From the NCBI RefSeq assembly GCF_050436995.1, contig NC_134758.1, positions 5,456,001 through 5,520,000 on the forward strand: a stretch of 64,000 nt of DNA, written 5' to 3'. Each line of letters starts with the position of its first letter. Position 1 is the stretch's first letter. A program made the translations under genes and the position numbers. Under the pieces are notes generated by a model. It made no database searches. It had not been told where the DNA came from and worked only from the letters and a program-made list of their open reading frames with translations. Below, piece by piece: positions 51,649 to 62,551 of this stretch. This stretch comes from Anticarsia gemmatalis (lineage: Eukaryota > Arthropoda > Insecta > Lepidoptera > Erebidae).

Positions 51649-51723
51649 CACCGATACTGCGGTAGTTAAGTGTCAAAAAGGCACACGAAATGGTTAGTAG
51701 ATCGAGATAAGTGTACCCCACCT
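51649..51723 (+). repeat. Duplicated element, copy 2 (TAAGTGTCAAAAA type)
   Basis: Second copy of the element at 51043, about 600 bp downstream in the same orientation. TTAAGTG here is a full NK-2 class consensus. The final ACCCCACCT is identical in both copies (51114-51122 and 51715-51723). Confidence 0.6.
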
Positions 51724-51744
51724 GTGTTGACCAGTACTGAATAG

Positions 51745-51795
51745 ACGCATGTGTGCTGTGTGTGTGTCGTGGTCAGTGTGTGTGTGCACACAACG
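51745..51795. repeat. Imperfect GT microsatellite
   Basis: GTGTGCTGTGTGTGTGTCGT followed by GGTCAGTGTGTGTGTGCACA. Interrupted GT repeat just downstream of the second copy. Confidence 0.6.
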
Positions 51796-52220
51796 ATACC
51801 GATCATATGGTGGTCAGTTGTTTGTTTTGCGTGAAACCAAAAGTGTAGAAATTTTCCTATCGCTCTTTAGTCCTTGTTGGAAGTAAAGACGAGTGGTTAT
51901 TTTACATTCCACTACTTATAGATAGACTTGCAGCTGTACATTCAGTCAAAAAGTCTTTTACACTTAGGATTTTTTTATCAAACTATCTGTATTCATCTTT
52001 TCAGGAGAATAAAGTCTGATGCTTTATAAACAAATAGTACCAATATCAGTCAAGCAAAAGTTAACAGTGAGTGTCTTAACAAACAAATTAATTTTGGAAA
52101 GCGGTTAAACAATGTCTGGCTTTAGCAAAATTCGCAAAGGGCCTTCAAGTAGTGTGTTAGTACTTTCGCAGTCATATGCTTGTGATCGATATATCGAGCG
52201 TGGACACTGGGCCACGAAGC
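51796..52220. other. AT-rich spacer
   Basis: Nothing recognisable except the 12-bp palindrome TCGATATATCGA at about 52187-52198, just before the CCGG element. Confidence 0.5.
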
Positions 52221-52268
52221 TTCCGGCGTCCGGCGCCGGACCGCCACTGACCCACGTCAATGTTCAAG
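52221..52268 (+). repeat. CCGG-palindrome element, copy 1
   Basis: TTCCGGCGTCCGGCGCCGGA contains the 12-bp perfect palindrome TCCGGCGCCGGA (52229-52240). GACCCACGTCAATGTTCAAG follows at 52249-52268. The order, GC palindrome then GACCCAYGTC, recurs at 52638 and 53252. Confidence 0.6.
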
Positions 52269-52637
52269 TATTCTGTATTGTCTTTTAGGGGAAAGTATCT
52301 TTACAATTGTTTATTTGAATCAAATGTAAAAGAACCACAAGGAATAAAACATAAATCATGCTTTTTCAGGAGTAAAGTAGCCTTTTGGCTACTGTAAGTG
52401 TTCAGTTGGTTAAGTGCAATTTCATATTTTATTTATATTCACTCCAAATTGTATTTGTAAAAAGCAAATTTGGTCGAATTTATAAATGTCGATATAATTC
52501 GGCTTTTTGGGCCGTGTAAACAATATAAATCTTGTCTTAGCATGTTAAGGAAGTCGTATTTTATATCTTCTAAACAATTTATTCGCGAACAGTTTTATAT
52601 TGGAATAATCGTATATTGTTAAGATACTCAGTAGAAT
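52269..52637. other. AT-rich spacer
   Basis: Nothing recognisable. TAGCCTTTTGGCTA at 52379-52392 is a short dyad. Confidence 0.5.
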
Positions 52638-52695
52638 TTCCGGCGGCCGGCGTCAGACCGGCTCGTAACGCGATTGACCCATGTCAATGTGCAAG
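52638..52695 (+). repeat. CCGG-palindrome element, copy 2
   Basis: TTCCGGCGGCCGGCGTCAGA, then CCGGC, and after a 13-bp insertion relative to copy 1, GACCCATGTCAATGTGCAAG (52676-52695). That 20-mer matches copy 1 at 18 of 20 positions. GCCGG and CCGGC flank GCGTCAGA-type sequence as a 5-bp stem. Confidence 0.6.
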
Positions 52696-53251
52696 CGTGT
52701 TGGAATCTACTGTTGACGCAACACGCCGATGTGTTTTTGTTCCAAAAGCTCCTTTGTCAACATATTTTGAAAATAGCAATGAATAGGCTACTTATGTCAT
52801 CATCAGTTTCAAATGGACTAATTCTAGTCTATACCATATACAGATTAAACGTATAATTCCTAATTTATCGTCGGCATATAAAATAATAGCATTTATGTGA
52901 ATGCATTTACATATTTTTTTAAATATGTCTAACATACCGAGGTAAGTAACACAATACTCTGAGCCTTTTCTATCAAAAATTCTAATAAAATTAATATGTA
53001 GGTGACTTTCTTAGTCATTTCAGCCATAAACATCTGATCATTAATTTATATGTTCGGAATGCGAGCCCACACATGGCACGGAGATGACAATAAAATCGAC
53101 ACAGATATCGACCACGATTTATTACAGAAAACATATTTTAATTGTTATTTTTATATCCCAGTCCTATAAAATATATCTATTTATATAATTTATTAGAGAT
53201 AATTAACAATCAAAATATACGGCCACGATATCGCTGGTAATGAATGACGCG
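52696..53251. other. AT-rich spacer
   Basis: Nothing recognisable. The 60-codon frame at 52674-52856 overlaps copy 2 and is not considered coding. Confidence 0.5.
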
Positions 53252-53293
53252 GGGCCCGGCGGCGGACGCGTCCGGCCGGACGCGACCCACGTC
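53252..53293 (+). repeat. CCGG-palindrome element, copy 3
   Basis: Holds CGCGTCCGGCCGGACGCG (53267-53284), an 18-bp perfect palindrome, the longest GC-rich dyad I found here. It runs directly into GACCCACGTC (53284-53293), identical to copy 1. The AATGT extension seen in copies 1 and 2 is lost. GC-rich palindromes of this kind can extrude as cruciforms or bind dimeric zinc-cluster or E2F-like proteins; which applies is unknown. Confidence 0.55.
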
Positions 53294-55099
53294 CTTCACT
53301 GCTTTCAAACTATTTCTACAATAATAAAATAATGCCTACGTCTGACGGTTCGGCTGTCGAATTCGAGTGGGCGGGTGTACACGCTCCTTTATATAAAATG
53401 ATTCATTTTATGGTTTTTGGAAGTTACATTCGGCCTATTCTATTTTCGATGTTAGTAATTGATTTGTCGATGTGATTTACATATTATAGGCATGTCGTGT
53501 CATATAGCTCAGTTTTATTATTGCTCTTCAGTTGGCTAAATTTTATTGCCGTCGTAAATCTAAATATGATCGTTAATTGACTTTTCAGGCTGGAGGCATT
53601 TATTTGTTTTAAAGTACTTGTTCGTGAAACAGTTAATATCAATATAATATTAATGACAATTGAACTGTCGACCAATAAGGATAATAAAGAACAAGCTGTT
53701 GCAATTTCATATGTTGTTTTTGCAGCCAGTATCATTGGACTCATTACGTCGGATCAAGAAAAAAAGAAAATAAAATCAATGTTCCTACGCGCCATAATTT
53801 CTTCGCAACATCGAACGTCGTTTGCTTTAGTAGTGTTGCGTGCTACAATCGATACAGCCTGATTGCATTAAGCAATTACAGTGTATTTAATTACCAGCGC
53901 TAGTTAATTAGAGAAGCCTTATGCCGTTCACTGCAACAGCGGTAGGGTTTCCACGGCCTCCCTCATTTACACTTGCAACAACGTCTGCATTTTTAACATT
54001 GTACTACTTGTCTGCTAAGTTCGTTAAAGGATTAATTTCATGTGAGTGTACACGACTGCTGGTGTACGAGACAATGTAAAGAAGTACTTATGATTTATAC
54101 ACGTGTCAGGCTTGTCAATACATGTTGTAAAGTCCTTACTGTCACTACGTTCCAACAGTTAAGTCAAAATACTGTCTGCTTAAATAATCAAGTAAATAAA
54201 AAATGTAAAAACTGTCAACGTTTAAAAATAAATTTAAGAATTCGTTTATCAAAAGTTCGAATTTTAAACTTCGATAAATGTCACACGGCCTCTCGTAAAG
54301 TTGACAAAATTTTGGCAACCCTGTTCGATACTGGCAGTTAATTCGTGGCTTGCATTTCGCACGAAATTTTGTGCCAGTATTTAATTAAGTTCTATGAAAA
54401 AGTACTGCAATGGAAAAGTTTTTATCGTAAATAATGCCTAAAATTTGTTAGTTACTGCTGGTTTGAGCAATTAATTTGGGGAATTAATCGCTAGGGAATG
54501 AGGCTTTTCAAACTGTGTAAAAGATTGTAGATTTTCAAATACTTCGAATAGATTTGACTGTTAAAACTTTGCAGCCTTAACTTTCTTTCAAGAATTATGT
54601 TGGTCGTTGACGTTTAAATTTTAAAGTTTATTGAGTAAGGTTCATTGGGCTGGGGTATAAGTCGAATTTATTATGAAGGAGACTTTGTTTCATTCTAATT
54701 AAACAGAACCAAGCGAGGTTGACCTCTAGTTTTGAATCATGTCTATATGCGTGCAGACCTTAGTAAAGTAGTCATCAAATGAAATGCTCATTCTTATGAT
54801 GACATAAACTGACACTCAGTGTGAAATGACTGATTCTGATTTAAAACGAGATTAGTTTCAAATTTACTGAATTATTTACATAATAAAGAAGGGGATGATA
54901 TTATTAGAGATTGCTGTTCTGCATAACAATAGATGATTAAAAAAAATGGCATTATTAAATAGCTAAACAAAATCGAACCTGTGTTTAGACATAAAAAAAA
55001 ATCTGCCTTTTTAACATAATTAGTAACATAAACAGTATCATAGAGCGTTTGTAAAAAAAAATATACCAATGTTTTAAAAATTAATTTCATTGACAGTAC
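53294..55099. other. Intergenic DNA with a conserved-looking island
   Basis: 53870-54010 is a balanced patch (AAGCAATTACAGTG, GCGCTAGTTAATTAGAG, ACAGCGGTAGGGTTTCCACG) of the homeodomain-core type. Otherwise AT-rich. The plus frame 54042-54341 (99 codons, Lys/Arg/Val/Thr-rich) is unrecognised. Confidence 0.45.
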
Positions 55100-55274
55100 A
55101 TGCAAATAATCATTTACTTCCGCTGATCGTCAACTGATCGATAAATACAATCAGTTTCAAGGACCTTTTACATAATAGCTCAACATCATTAAAGAAAATA
55201 TTTCATACATAAATAGCGCATCTTAATAGGCGTAAACTTTTAAGTCGATAATTTGCATACACGAGCCAATATTT

Positions 55275-55440
55275 ACTTACAATGTAACACCCTGTACTTT
55301 TGGTTATGCAAATGTACGCGACAAGACAGGGTGTCTTGTCGTATGCAAATATGTTTTAATTTTGTATACGATTAGATGTCACGGGTATAGCACGGGTGTT
55401 GAGATGGCACGAGCTGCATAATCTTGGAAGGTAGTCAAAT
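55275..55440 (+). repeat. Duplicated 166-bp octamer element, copy A
   Basis: Colinear with 55870-56036. Shared blocks in order: ACTTACAATGTA, CCCT, GTTATGCAAAT, GGGTGTCTT, ATGCAAA, TTTAATTTT, ATAGCACG, GGCACGAGCTGCATAAT and AGTCAAAT. Two octamers sit at 55306-55313 and 55343-55350. Between them lies a perfect 10-bp hairpin, CGACAAGACA (55319-55328) and TGTCTTGTCG (55332-55341), that is not conserved in copy B. The blocks are kept while the spacers are not, as expected of a duplicated functional element rather than a recent duplication. Confidence 0.65.
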
Positions 55441-55869
55441 GATCTGTGAATTTTTTTTGGAAATTGATGTTCAATTGATTTTGATTGCAGTTATAATACA
55501 GACAGTTTCAATAAGTTGCCGTAATGTAAACTTTGCCTAATATATGTTAGTGTAGAATTGTATTAGAATAGATGAATTTCTTGATATTACACAAAAATGT
55601 TTTATTCTTACTTTCTTTCCTTATATCTATTATACAAGCCATCTTCAAACCTAGTACTCTCGCTAAGTTACTTTACGATTTTATATAAATATCAAAATCT
55701 ATTGTAATAACACAAAACCTATGCTGTGTTTCATACTTTAAGATAATTTTCAAAACAGTACGACGTAGTAAGTTACGAGTACATATTGTAAAACCAGACA
55801 ATGACATAATGATCATCCAAATTCGTTTTTGAAGAAATTCAATAGTTTCTAAATCATCCCAATATTCTG

Positions 55870-56036
55870 ACTTACAATGTATCCCCCTCAATTTTTAGTT
55901 ATGCAAATTTTGCCTTAAGGGTGTCTTCTAGTTATATGCAAAATACGTTTAATTTTATTCACTACATCAAATGGAAAAGAAATCTATAGCACGTGTATCT
56001 TAGGCACGAGCTGCATAATATTAGAAGCAGTCAAAT
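55870..56036 (+). repeat. Duplicated 167-bp octamer element, copy B
   Basis: Second copy of the element at 55275, 595 bp downstream in the same orientation and almost the same length. The longest identical run is GGCACGAGCTGCATAAT (17 bp). The first octamer (55901-55908) is intact; the second is ATGCAAAA (55936-55943). GGGTGTCTT is retained without the hairpin partner. The minus frame 55891-55673 ends inside it and is not considered coding. Confidence 0.65.
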
Positions 56037-56639
56037 TTGTTTGTTCGTTTGCTTTGTAGTGGAGAAGGTAATTTTGATCTATGAGGAGATCTATTTTCTG
56101 TGTGGTGTCAGTTATACGAATTTGCATAGGTAAACAGCATAAGATATAGGGTAGTCTTGAAAGAAAACTGTCGTCAGTTATAGGTGCATTGCAAAGTATC
56201 TACTTGTTATTTTTTATGATTTTTTAATGTTTAATTGTATGATGGTTGGTAATAACTATTGATAGTTTGTTTCTCGGCTATGTGTTTAACTCATGTGTAG
56301 GTATAAAAAACTATTTAACTTAAAAGCTTTTGTAATTTTCAATTTTAATCATTGCTATTCTGTGACGATGTCTGTTTTCTTTTTGAGTAACTGTTATTTT
56401 AATTCTTAGCTATGTATTATAACTTAATCTAAAAAGCTAAACGTAAAACAGACAAGCTTTCAAGATGTATATCCAAATGAAACAAAATTTTCTTCTCCAT
56501 AATGTTATTACACCTATTAAGATTAGGTAGAGAGTAACTCTTACACATTAAAAGCTGTAATAACGCTTAAGTATTATACATAAAAAGATATTTCCGTTGA
56601 CTTTCACGATAATATGCAAAGTAAATGATCTTATTTCTG

Positions 56640-56715
56640 ACAAAGAGACACGGGCCATGCATCTCAGGGCCCCGGAACATTCCAACCTGCATATAAAGAC
56701 GACAGCACGCGTCAT
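56640..56715 (+). promoter_or_regulatory. Possible TATA promoter inside octamer cluster
   Basis: A GC-richer patch (GGGCCATGCATCTCAGGGCC) is followed by CATATAAAG at about 56691 and TCATTC about 20 bp downstream, which could be an initiator. The spacing is slightly short for TATA-to-start. Weak evidence only. Confidence 0.15.
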
Positions 56716-58755
56716 TCTGATCTATTTAAATGTATGCAAAACACTTAGTACCTGGAAAAAGATAATGGCGCAAAAGAAATATTAAATTGTCTGATTCGTA
56801 TGTTAATGTATGTGGGAAATAATCTAGATACGTGCGGCCTGCCTTAGCGCGAGCCCCGCACACGACGAACGTCACGCGCCTTCAATTATTACAATATTTA
56901 TATTTATTACCACCCAAATATATGTCTTAGACACTCTTTTGCTTTAATGTACCATTCAAATTATTTAAATTGCGACTCTCGACTACGCAAATCATGTCTT
57001 TGACATTTATTTAGACGTTAATGTTGAGCCATTTATTGTAGAGAATTTATTTTGCTCTAATTTTCGTATCTATCAACTTCATAGTGGCGGTATCTCGTCA
57101 TTGTACAAGTAAGAACAAAAGCTATTCAGAAATATGCGTTCCGCGCGCCGACAGGAAACAGTGACGTGTGTTGAAGCAATGTTTTCACAACGAACACGTC
57201 CCAACAATTAGGTTTTCACTCCTCACTGAGGAGGGTAGCTACAGTTTTGTGCCGGACTCGTGCACGACAATGCCTGCTCATTGTCTACCAAGCGAATGCA
57301 GTGAAAACTTCATTTTCTAAATAATAAAGTTAAATTACAACCTATAATAATAATCTTTGTTCGATGCAAATGAGATTCCATAATGCACGAAACCATTATT
57401 TAAAATCGCAAATTTCTATTGTGATTGCAAATTACGAGTGCCGTAACGGATCGATTGAGTGAGTCTAAACAGTGTATTTGAATATTTTTTCAATCAATAA
57501 CTGATATATGCAAATGTCGGACAAAAGACATTATGCATGTAGCTTGCGACAATGCAGCGACCGTTATCGCAACAATTTTATATTTCATCAAAGGTGCACC
57601 AGAAATAATAATTGATCGAAGTCTATTGTTAGGGATGATACCTACTGGGTTCTCGAAGGGGTACGGGAAGAGACGAGAGGTTGGGAGAATCCAAAAATTA
57701 ACCAATGATAGGTCTAAATTTAATTTTACGATTCGATACCTGCCCTTGTCTGACAAAAGCTTCGTAATCAAATTATGCAGCCGCCGCCACTATTGTCAGA
57801 TACATGCATAAATTTAAGGCACGTTATTGTAGATACATCGAAGGGTACGTAAGAGGAAGCGCACAATAATAGATGAGATGTATCGAGGTGCTTATTGAAC
57901 GGAGTCCGTGTGGGAAGAAGGGTTAAGATGATACTTATCAGATAATTGTTACGAATTATTGCATCTGGAGATTAGCCCGATGATTTGAACATGTCGCTTG
58001 AGAATCGACGTTAAAATATAACTTGAATTTATGAATATATTTTGTGCCGTTGCCTTGGCAGTGACTTTGGTAAGGACAAGTAACTGTACGATCAAAGCGC
58101 GAAACGCCAATCAAAAGGTAACAAATCCCACCCTTAGTGGAAACAAGGAGAATATCGCATTACAAAAAAGTTCGTTATGAAAAGAAACCGTTACTATTAC
58201 CAAAGGGTATGACAACGCGCGAGAGGGCGATCCAATTTTAGTGAATTTCTTATAGCTGTAATGATATGGAGCACGGGCGTTGCATACTTTAGCGAGAGAA
58301 AAGAAATTTCGGAGACGTTGTGAACATTGATATGTAGATGAGATGGCACAGGTAGCGAGGGGTGTTATTGAAATTAGAGATACATATATGAAATTCGTGA
58401 ATAGAAGTATTACTGATGGAGTTGATAGTGGGAACAACTACGATTGCAATGTGAAAATAACGTATTTGCTTGCGTCATACTTAGCGAAATGGTTAGTGAG
58501 TAATATTTGTTTACCAGAAACGCAGTTATTTCCGCAGTTTCATTAGATTATGTTAACAAAACAGATACAACGATAAGAAAGTAGAAATGAAATAAATGAC
58601 GCATAGAAGGTTTTATATGAGGGAGATATTTTCATGTATGAATAGGATTGGTTGTATCGACAATAGTGACAAGTCGTAATCAAAACACCTAAATACAAGA
58701 GGCAGCCGCTGATCAGCATAAGAAAGAGTACAAAGAAGTCGCGGGCCATCACATA

Positions 58756-58790
58756 CTTTGCATATGAAGAGTCCACGCGCGGATTTGCAT
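58756..58790 (-). promoter_or_regulatory. Paired octamer sites
   Basis: CTTTGCAT (58756-58763) and ATTTGCAT (58783-58790) lie 27 bp apart around AGAGTCCACGCGCGG. The arrangement (two octamers flanking a GC-rich spacer) echoes copies A and B, in the opposite orientation. Confidence 0.4.
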
Positions 58791-59308
58791 ACCCACCTCG
58801 AGTCCAAAATCTACATTTATCTATTCGGTCTTTTTGGAGTTCTGTCACAACGGAAACTACATTGCAGTATTTTTACTTGATAAAGTAGACGTGTGTTTAA
58901 ATTTTGTTGTTTAGTGGAAGTTGTATATGAGATCGCTAGTAATGGAAATGGTAGAGTCGAATGTTTTAAGAAGTGCAAACGTAAGTTTTCGTAGATTATA
59001 TTTTACAAGTAAGTCATGAATCTTCAGCAGATATTAAATACTTTTCTTTCTTTCGTGTTTGTGTTTTGCACGCATAGTAATTTGAGTACATAGGCTTTAT
59101 GTTAATACTAATAGCCGCAGGGCGTACAAAACTTCCGACTAAAACAAGCATAATTATACGATGTTCCACAATATAACTTGTATGAACAGAACCCATACAT
59201 TAAAACTGCTTCACTTTTTATCCATATTAGACTACCCTCGGATAGCACGAGACACAAATTCATGCCTTATTTAAGAGCCATACACACGCGCTAAGTAAGG
59301 TAAGCTAA

Positions 59309-59346
59309 ATTTGCATAAAGTCCGCCACGAGCTAATATTTTTGCAT
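59309..59346 (-). promoter_or_regulatory. Paired octamer sites with CACGAGCT
   Basis: ATTTGCAT (59309-59316) and TTTTGCAT (59339-59346) lie 30 bp apart. Between them is CACGAGCT, the same 8-mer found in the GGCACGAGCTGCATAAT block of copies A and B. This may be a further, rearranged member of the family. Confidence 0.4.
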
Positions 59347-59350
59347 AAGC

Positions 59351-62300
59351 AGATAACACTTCTTCGAAACCCGGCCTTATATTAAAGTAACGGACGGAAG
59401 GTGTTAGGCTGAGTAAAATGTTGTCAGAGCCTTTATTGATTTGATTGTAAGTCCTCTTACTTTATGGTAATGAATGCATGAATTTTGGATACAATTATTT
59501 ATATTGATGGTGGGTTTAAGAGTGTATTTTTTGTACAGAGTTATTATGACAGTTCCGATAATATTGTAACTGTAATGTATGTTATGGGGCTGAATTAATT
59601 TATTTAGTAAATTGATAGCGTATTTGCTGAACGTTGAATTATCTGCAAATATTTCTTGAAACTATATTCAAAAGCTACGTATGTTTGTATTAATACCGCT
59701 TCTATTTATTTTCATTCGCAATGTACTCAAAATACTGGCATTCGCAGCTACTCGTAAAGCTATTTATTTGCAATATTTCAACACTCATGGAATACAAAAT
59801 TGCACGTAACCAACTCATACCGCAGCATAGATGCATAAATTGCACCGATTCCCATATTTAACTTAAAGAGGAACAAATAAAAATTTGTTAAAAACCGTAG
59901 CAATTTGTCAGTGTTCCGTATCGGGCCGAGTTCAGTCAATAATAAAAAAAATTGAAACTTTTTTCCATCGTTTTCGGGTAATACTCAACACGCGAAGCTT
60001 CGTGGGCCACGGGCAGTCGGCTGTATACATTTCATTATTTACTTATGACAGAGTAAAACAACGTCGCAAAAAACTATATTAATTGCCAAAAGTTCTGTTG
60101 CGGTGTTGTAATTTAATTTTACGAAGGCTGCAGGAAGTTTGTGTCTGTTTCTGTACGTCGTACTGCATTGGCGGTTCATCCCTTCTATAGCGATATTGTT
60201 TTTTCTTTTATTGAGCAAGGTTATGGTGTGGTGTAATTCTAGTAAATGTACTTTAATAAATTATAAAATTAACATTTAAAAGTAATTACATTTATGTTTT
60301 TAATATAAAACATGCGTTCTTTAATCATCCAAATTATATTTTTTACAACTTTGAATTCAGAAAGAAGTATAATGAAATAAGAATCCATTACTTTAAAGTT
60401 AAACTAACATAATTAACAAAAGTGAACAATATAATGGGACTTTTCTATTTTCAAATTAACTTTTGATTTTGAATTCAGTCTCGAAGTTTGAAATTTAAAA
60501 GCTGATCATATATCAAAATACGTGGAGCTATGAAAAATGAAAACATATTAGAATAGAATTGGCATCGTGAGCGCCATTTGGAGCGATTTGCCGAGTGCTC
60601 GCGAACGACTTCCGATGGACGAATACTTCAAATACTTTCCTTATTTGGGGAAATTGCACTTTTGATTACTTCATTTTGAATTTTTCCTCCTTGATGCTTT
60701 TTTATTGTTTTGTGTGGAATTGATTCCATTTTTGGTGAAGTGAGATTATCTCGGTGTAGTAAAAAAAGTGTAAACGGTTTTACTACTTTTATACTGCTTG
60801 GTGCACGCGGTCCTGGTATTTCAATCTTGTACATTGAGAATTTTTCATTAATAATATAGTTCTGGATTTTGGAACATTACAAATGGTAATGACATTTTGA
60901 GTTTAAACACCTAAACAGCAATATACGGTGATGCAATAATATCTCGTTTTAGCTACTTCATTGGTATGTTGAAAAAAGTGAAAACTATAAAAATAATGTC
61001 TACTAAACCGTTATATTATTTTCAAAAACATCTACATGGCTACCAATAAACTGATTAAGTTACTCAAAAACATAAGTTCAAACTCACAACTAACTCCAGC
61101 TTGTTGACTGGGTTGCGGTTTATTTGACATTTTGTAGAACTCAATGGCTTCGTTTGTAAAATCCTTGATTCGTTTTTGTATATTGCTAACTTTAACAAGT
61201 ATGCTAACAGGCGTCCTTTATAACTCCTTATAGACACTCAGTGCAGGCGATATTGTTATGATGAAATGCGATTTCTTCCCTATAAGAACGTATTGTCTGT
61301 TGAGAAATCACCAATTAGCGGCTAACTGGACGAGAATGGACAGGGCGGAATATTCCAATGTTTATGGCATATCCAACTAGGCCGTCGGCTCCGGCTAGAA
61401 TTAATCAAATCAACCAACTCCCTACCCACCACTTTCCGATATAATTAACGCATACTTGTATGTGTGTACAATACGTGAATGGATTGCGCTCGTGTGCGAT
61501 AATGAACGATTATAGGAGACCTAGTTTGCTTAACAACAGCTCTATCTTGTATCACGTTGAAAGGAATAGGAGCCTTTTGCGGTTATAATAGGGTTGTTAA
61601 TTTGAATTTGTGCGTTGGTGTATACGTCGTTGTTGGTTTGTGTGTGTGAGTGTGAGTTGTTGTTTGTTGGTGTGCGTTGATGAGTCACATTTTTTTTTGT
61701 TTCGTGGGTAAGGCGCGAGGGTGCCCGCGTGGGGTGGCCGTACCCCTTGCTTGGCGCAACCCCATCTTATTAATCAGTGAAGTACCGTGCGTCTCTTCAC
61801 ATGTCTGTTTGATGCCGATCCTTACTTCTTATTAGATATTCAGCATGTCCATGCGAGCGCTGAACACTTGTTAGAAGAAATTAGCTGTTGCATTTGATGT
61901 GCGATTGGATTTGTTAAAGCAATGAAAAGTAGAGATACATTTTTTATTGATTTTTGTCTTCCATTTTCTATTAAAAGATTTTATTGCACGTCTTTTGAAA
62001 AGTTCATCTGCTGTTCGCATTATGATAAATTATAATTTTAGAGGACAGAATAGTTGTCAATCTTTAAAAAAAAGCAAATCCAATTCCATTCAGAACATTT
62101 TAAAAATAATAACAGAACAACAAAATTAAAACATAATAGCATATCCAAAGCAAAACTAATCAGAAACTAAAATAACGAATTTAATTCCAATAAAACTTGT
62201 AACCAGCTATCAAAGTTGAGTTTCGAAGTGAATAATTACTGGAAAATTATAACTGACGACGCCATTATGGTGTCAAGCGAGGCGTTCGCGTCAGTTAGCC

Positions 62301-62500
62301 AGTTAGCCCCTATAATTAAAGGCCGACTAAAGTATCGACTAAACAATCAATAGCTCGCCTGATCTATAGAAAAAGAACACAAAAGCTTCAGTAGATAACA
62401 ATCCCCCGTCTTCCCACCACCCTACACCCCCCCTCATTAATAATATCGACCCTATTCACTAATTATGTGTGTTGCGAATGCACACGACATTGTTATTAAC
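59351..62500. other. Intergenic DNA, AT-rich with mixed patches
   Basis: 61310-61440 (GGCCGTCGGCTCCGGCTAG), 61700-61860 (GGCGCGAGGGTGCCCGCG, GGGGTGGCCGTACCCC) and 62260-62350 are GC-richer and conserved-looking. GGGGT/ACCCC at 61731-61746 pair as a short stem. 61620-61680 is GT-rich. No RNA gene or protein domain was recognised. Confidence 0.45.
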
Positions 62501-62551
62501 ATGTGTGCACACACACACGCACACACCCGCGCACGCACACATCCACGCGCG
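62501..62551. repeat. CA/CG microsatellite
   Basis: ATGTGTGCACACACACACGC followed by ACACACCCGCGCACGCACAC. An alternating purine-pyrimidine tract (Z-DNA prone) of about 50 bp. Confidence 0.75.

Larger units (their letters stand above)
55100..59350. promoter_or_regulatory. Cluster of POU octamer sites
   Basis: Exact ATGCAAAT (either strand) at 55100, 55251, 55306, 55343, 55901, 56120, 57364, 57508, 58783 and 59309: ten in 4.25 kb. By eye only about eight occur in the other 60 kb. One-mismatch versions lie at 55936, 56614, 56734, 58756 and 59339. Several are paired 27-37 bp apart. ATGCAAAT is the classical octamer bound by POU-domain factors (Oct-1, and in insects Nubbin/Pdm and Ventral veins lacking). 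The dense, paired arrangement suggests an enhancer array. No coding frame of note lies within it. Confidence 0.55.

Noticed and set aside
6511..56311. TAACTCATGTG..GGTAT.AAAA shared near 6516 and 56288
   Set aside because: Only about 24 bp with four mismatches and no continuing similarity. Could be a dispersed repeat but cannot be supported.
57533..57811. 92-codon plus frame with an antisense open frame of equal size
   Set aside because: Mirror-image open frames on both strands are typical of non-coding DNA. No family was recognised.
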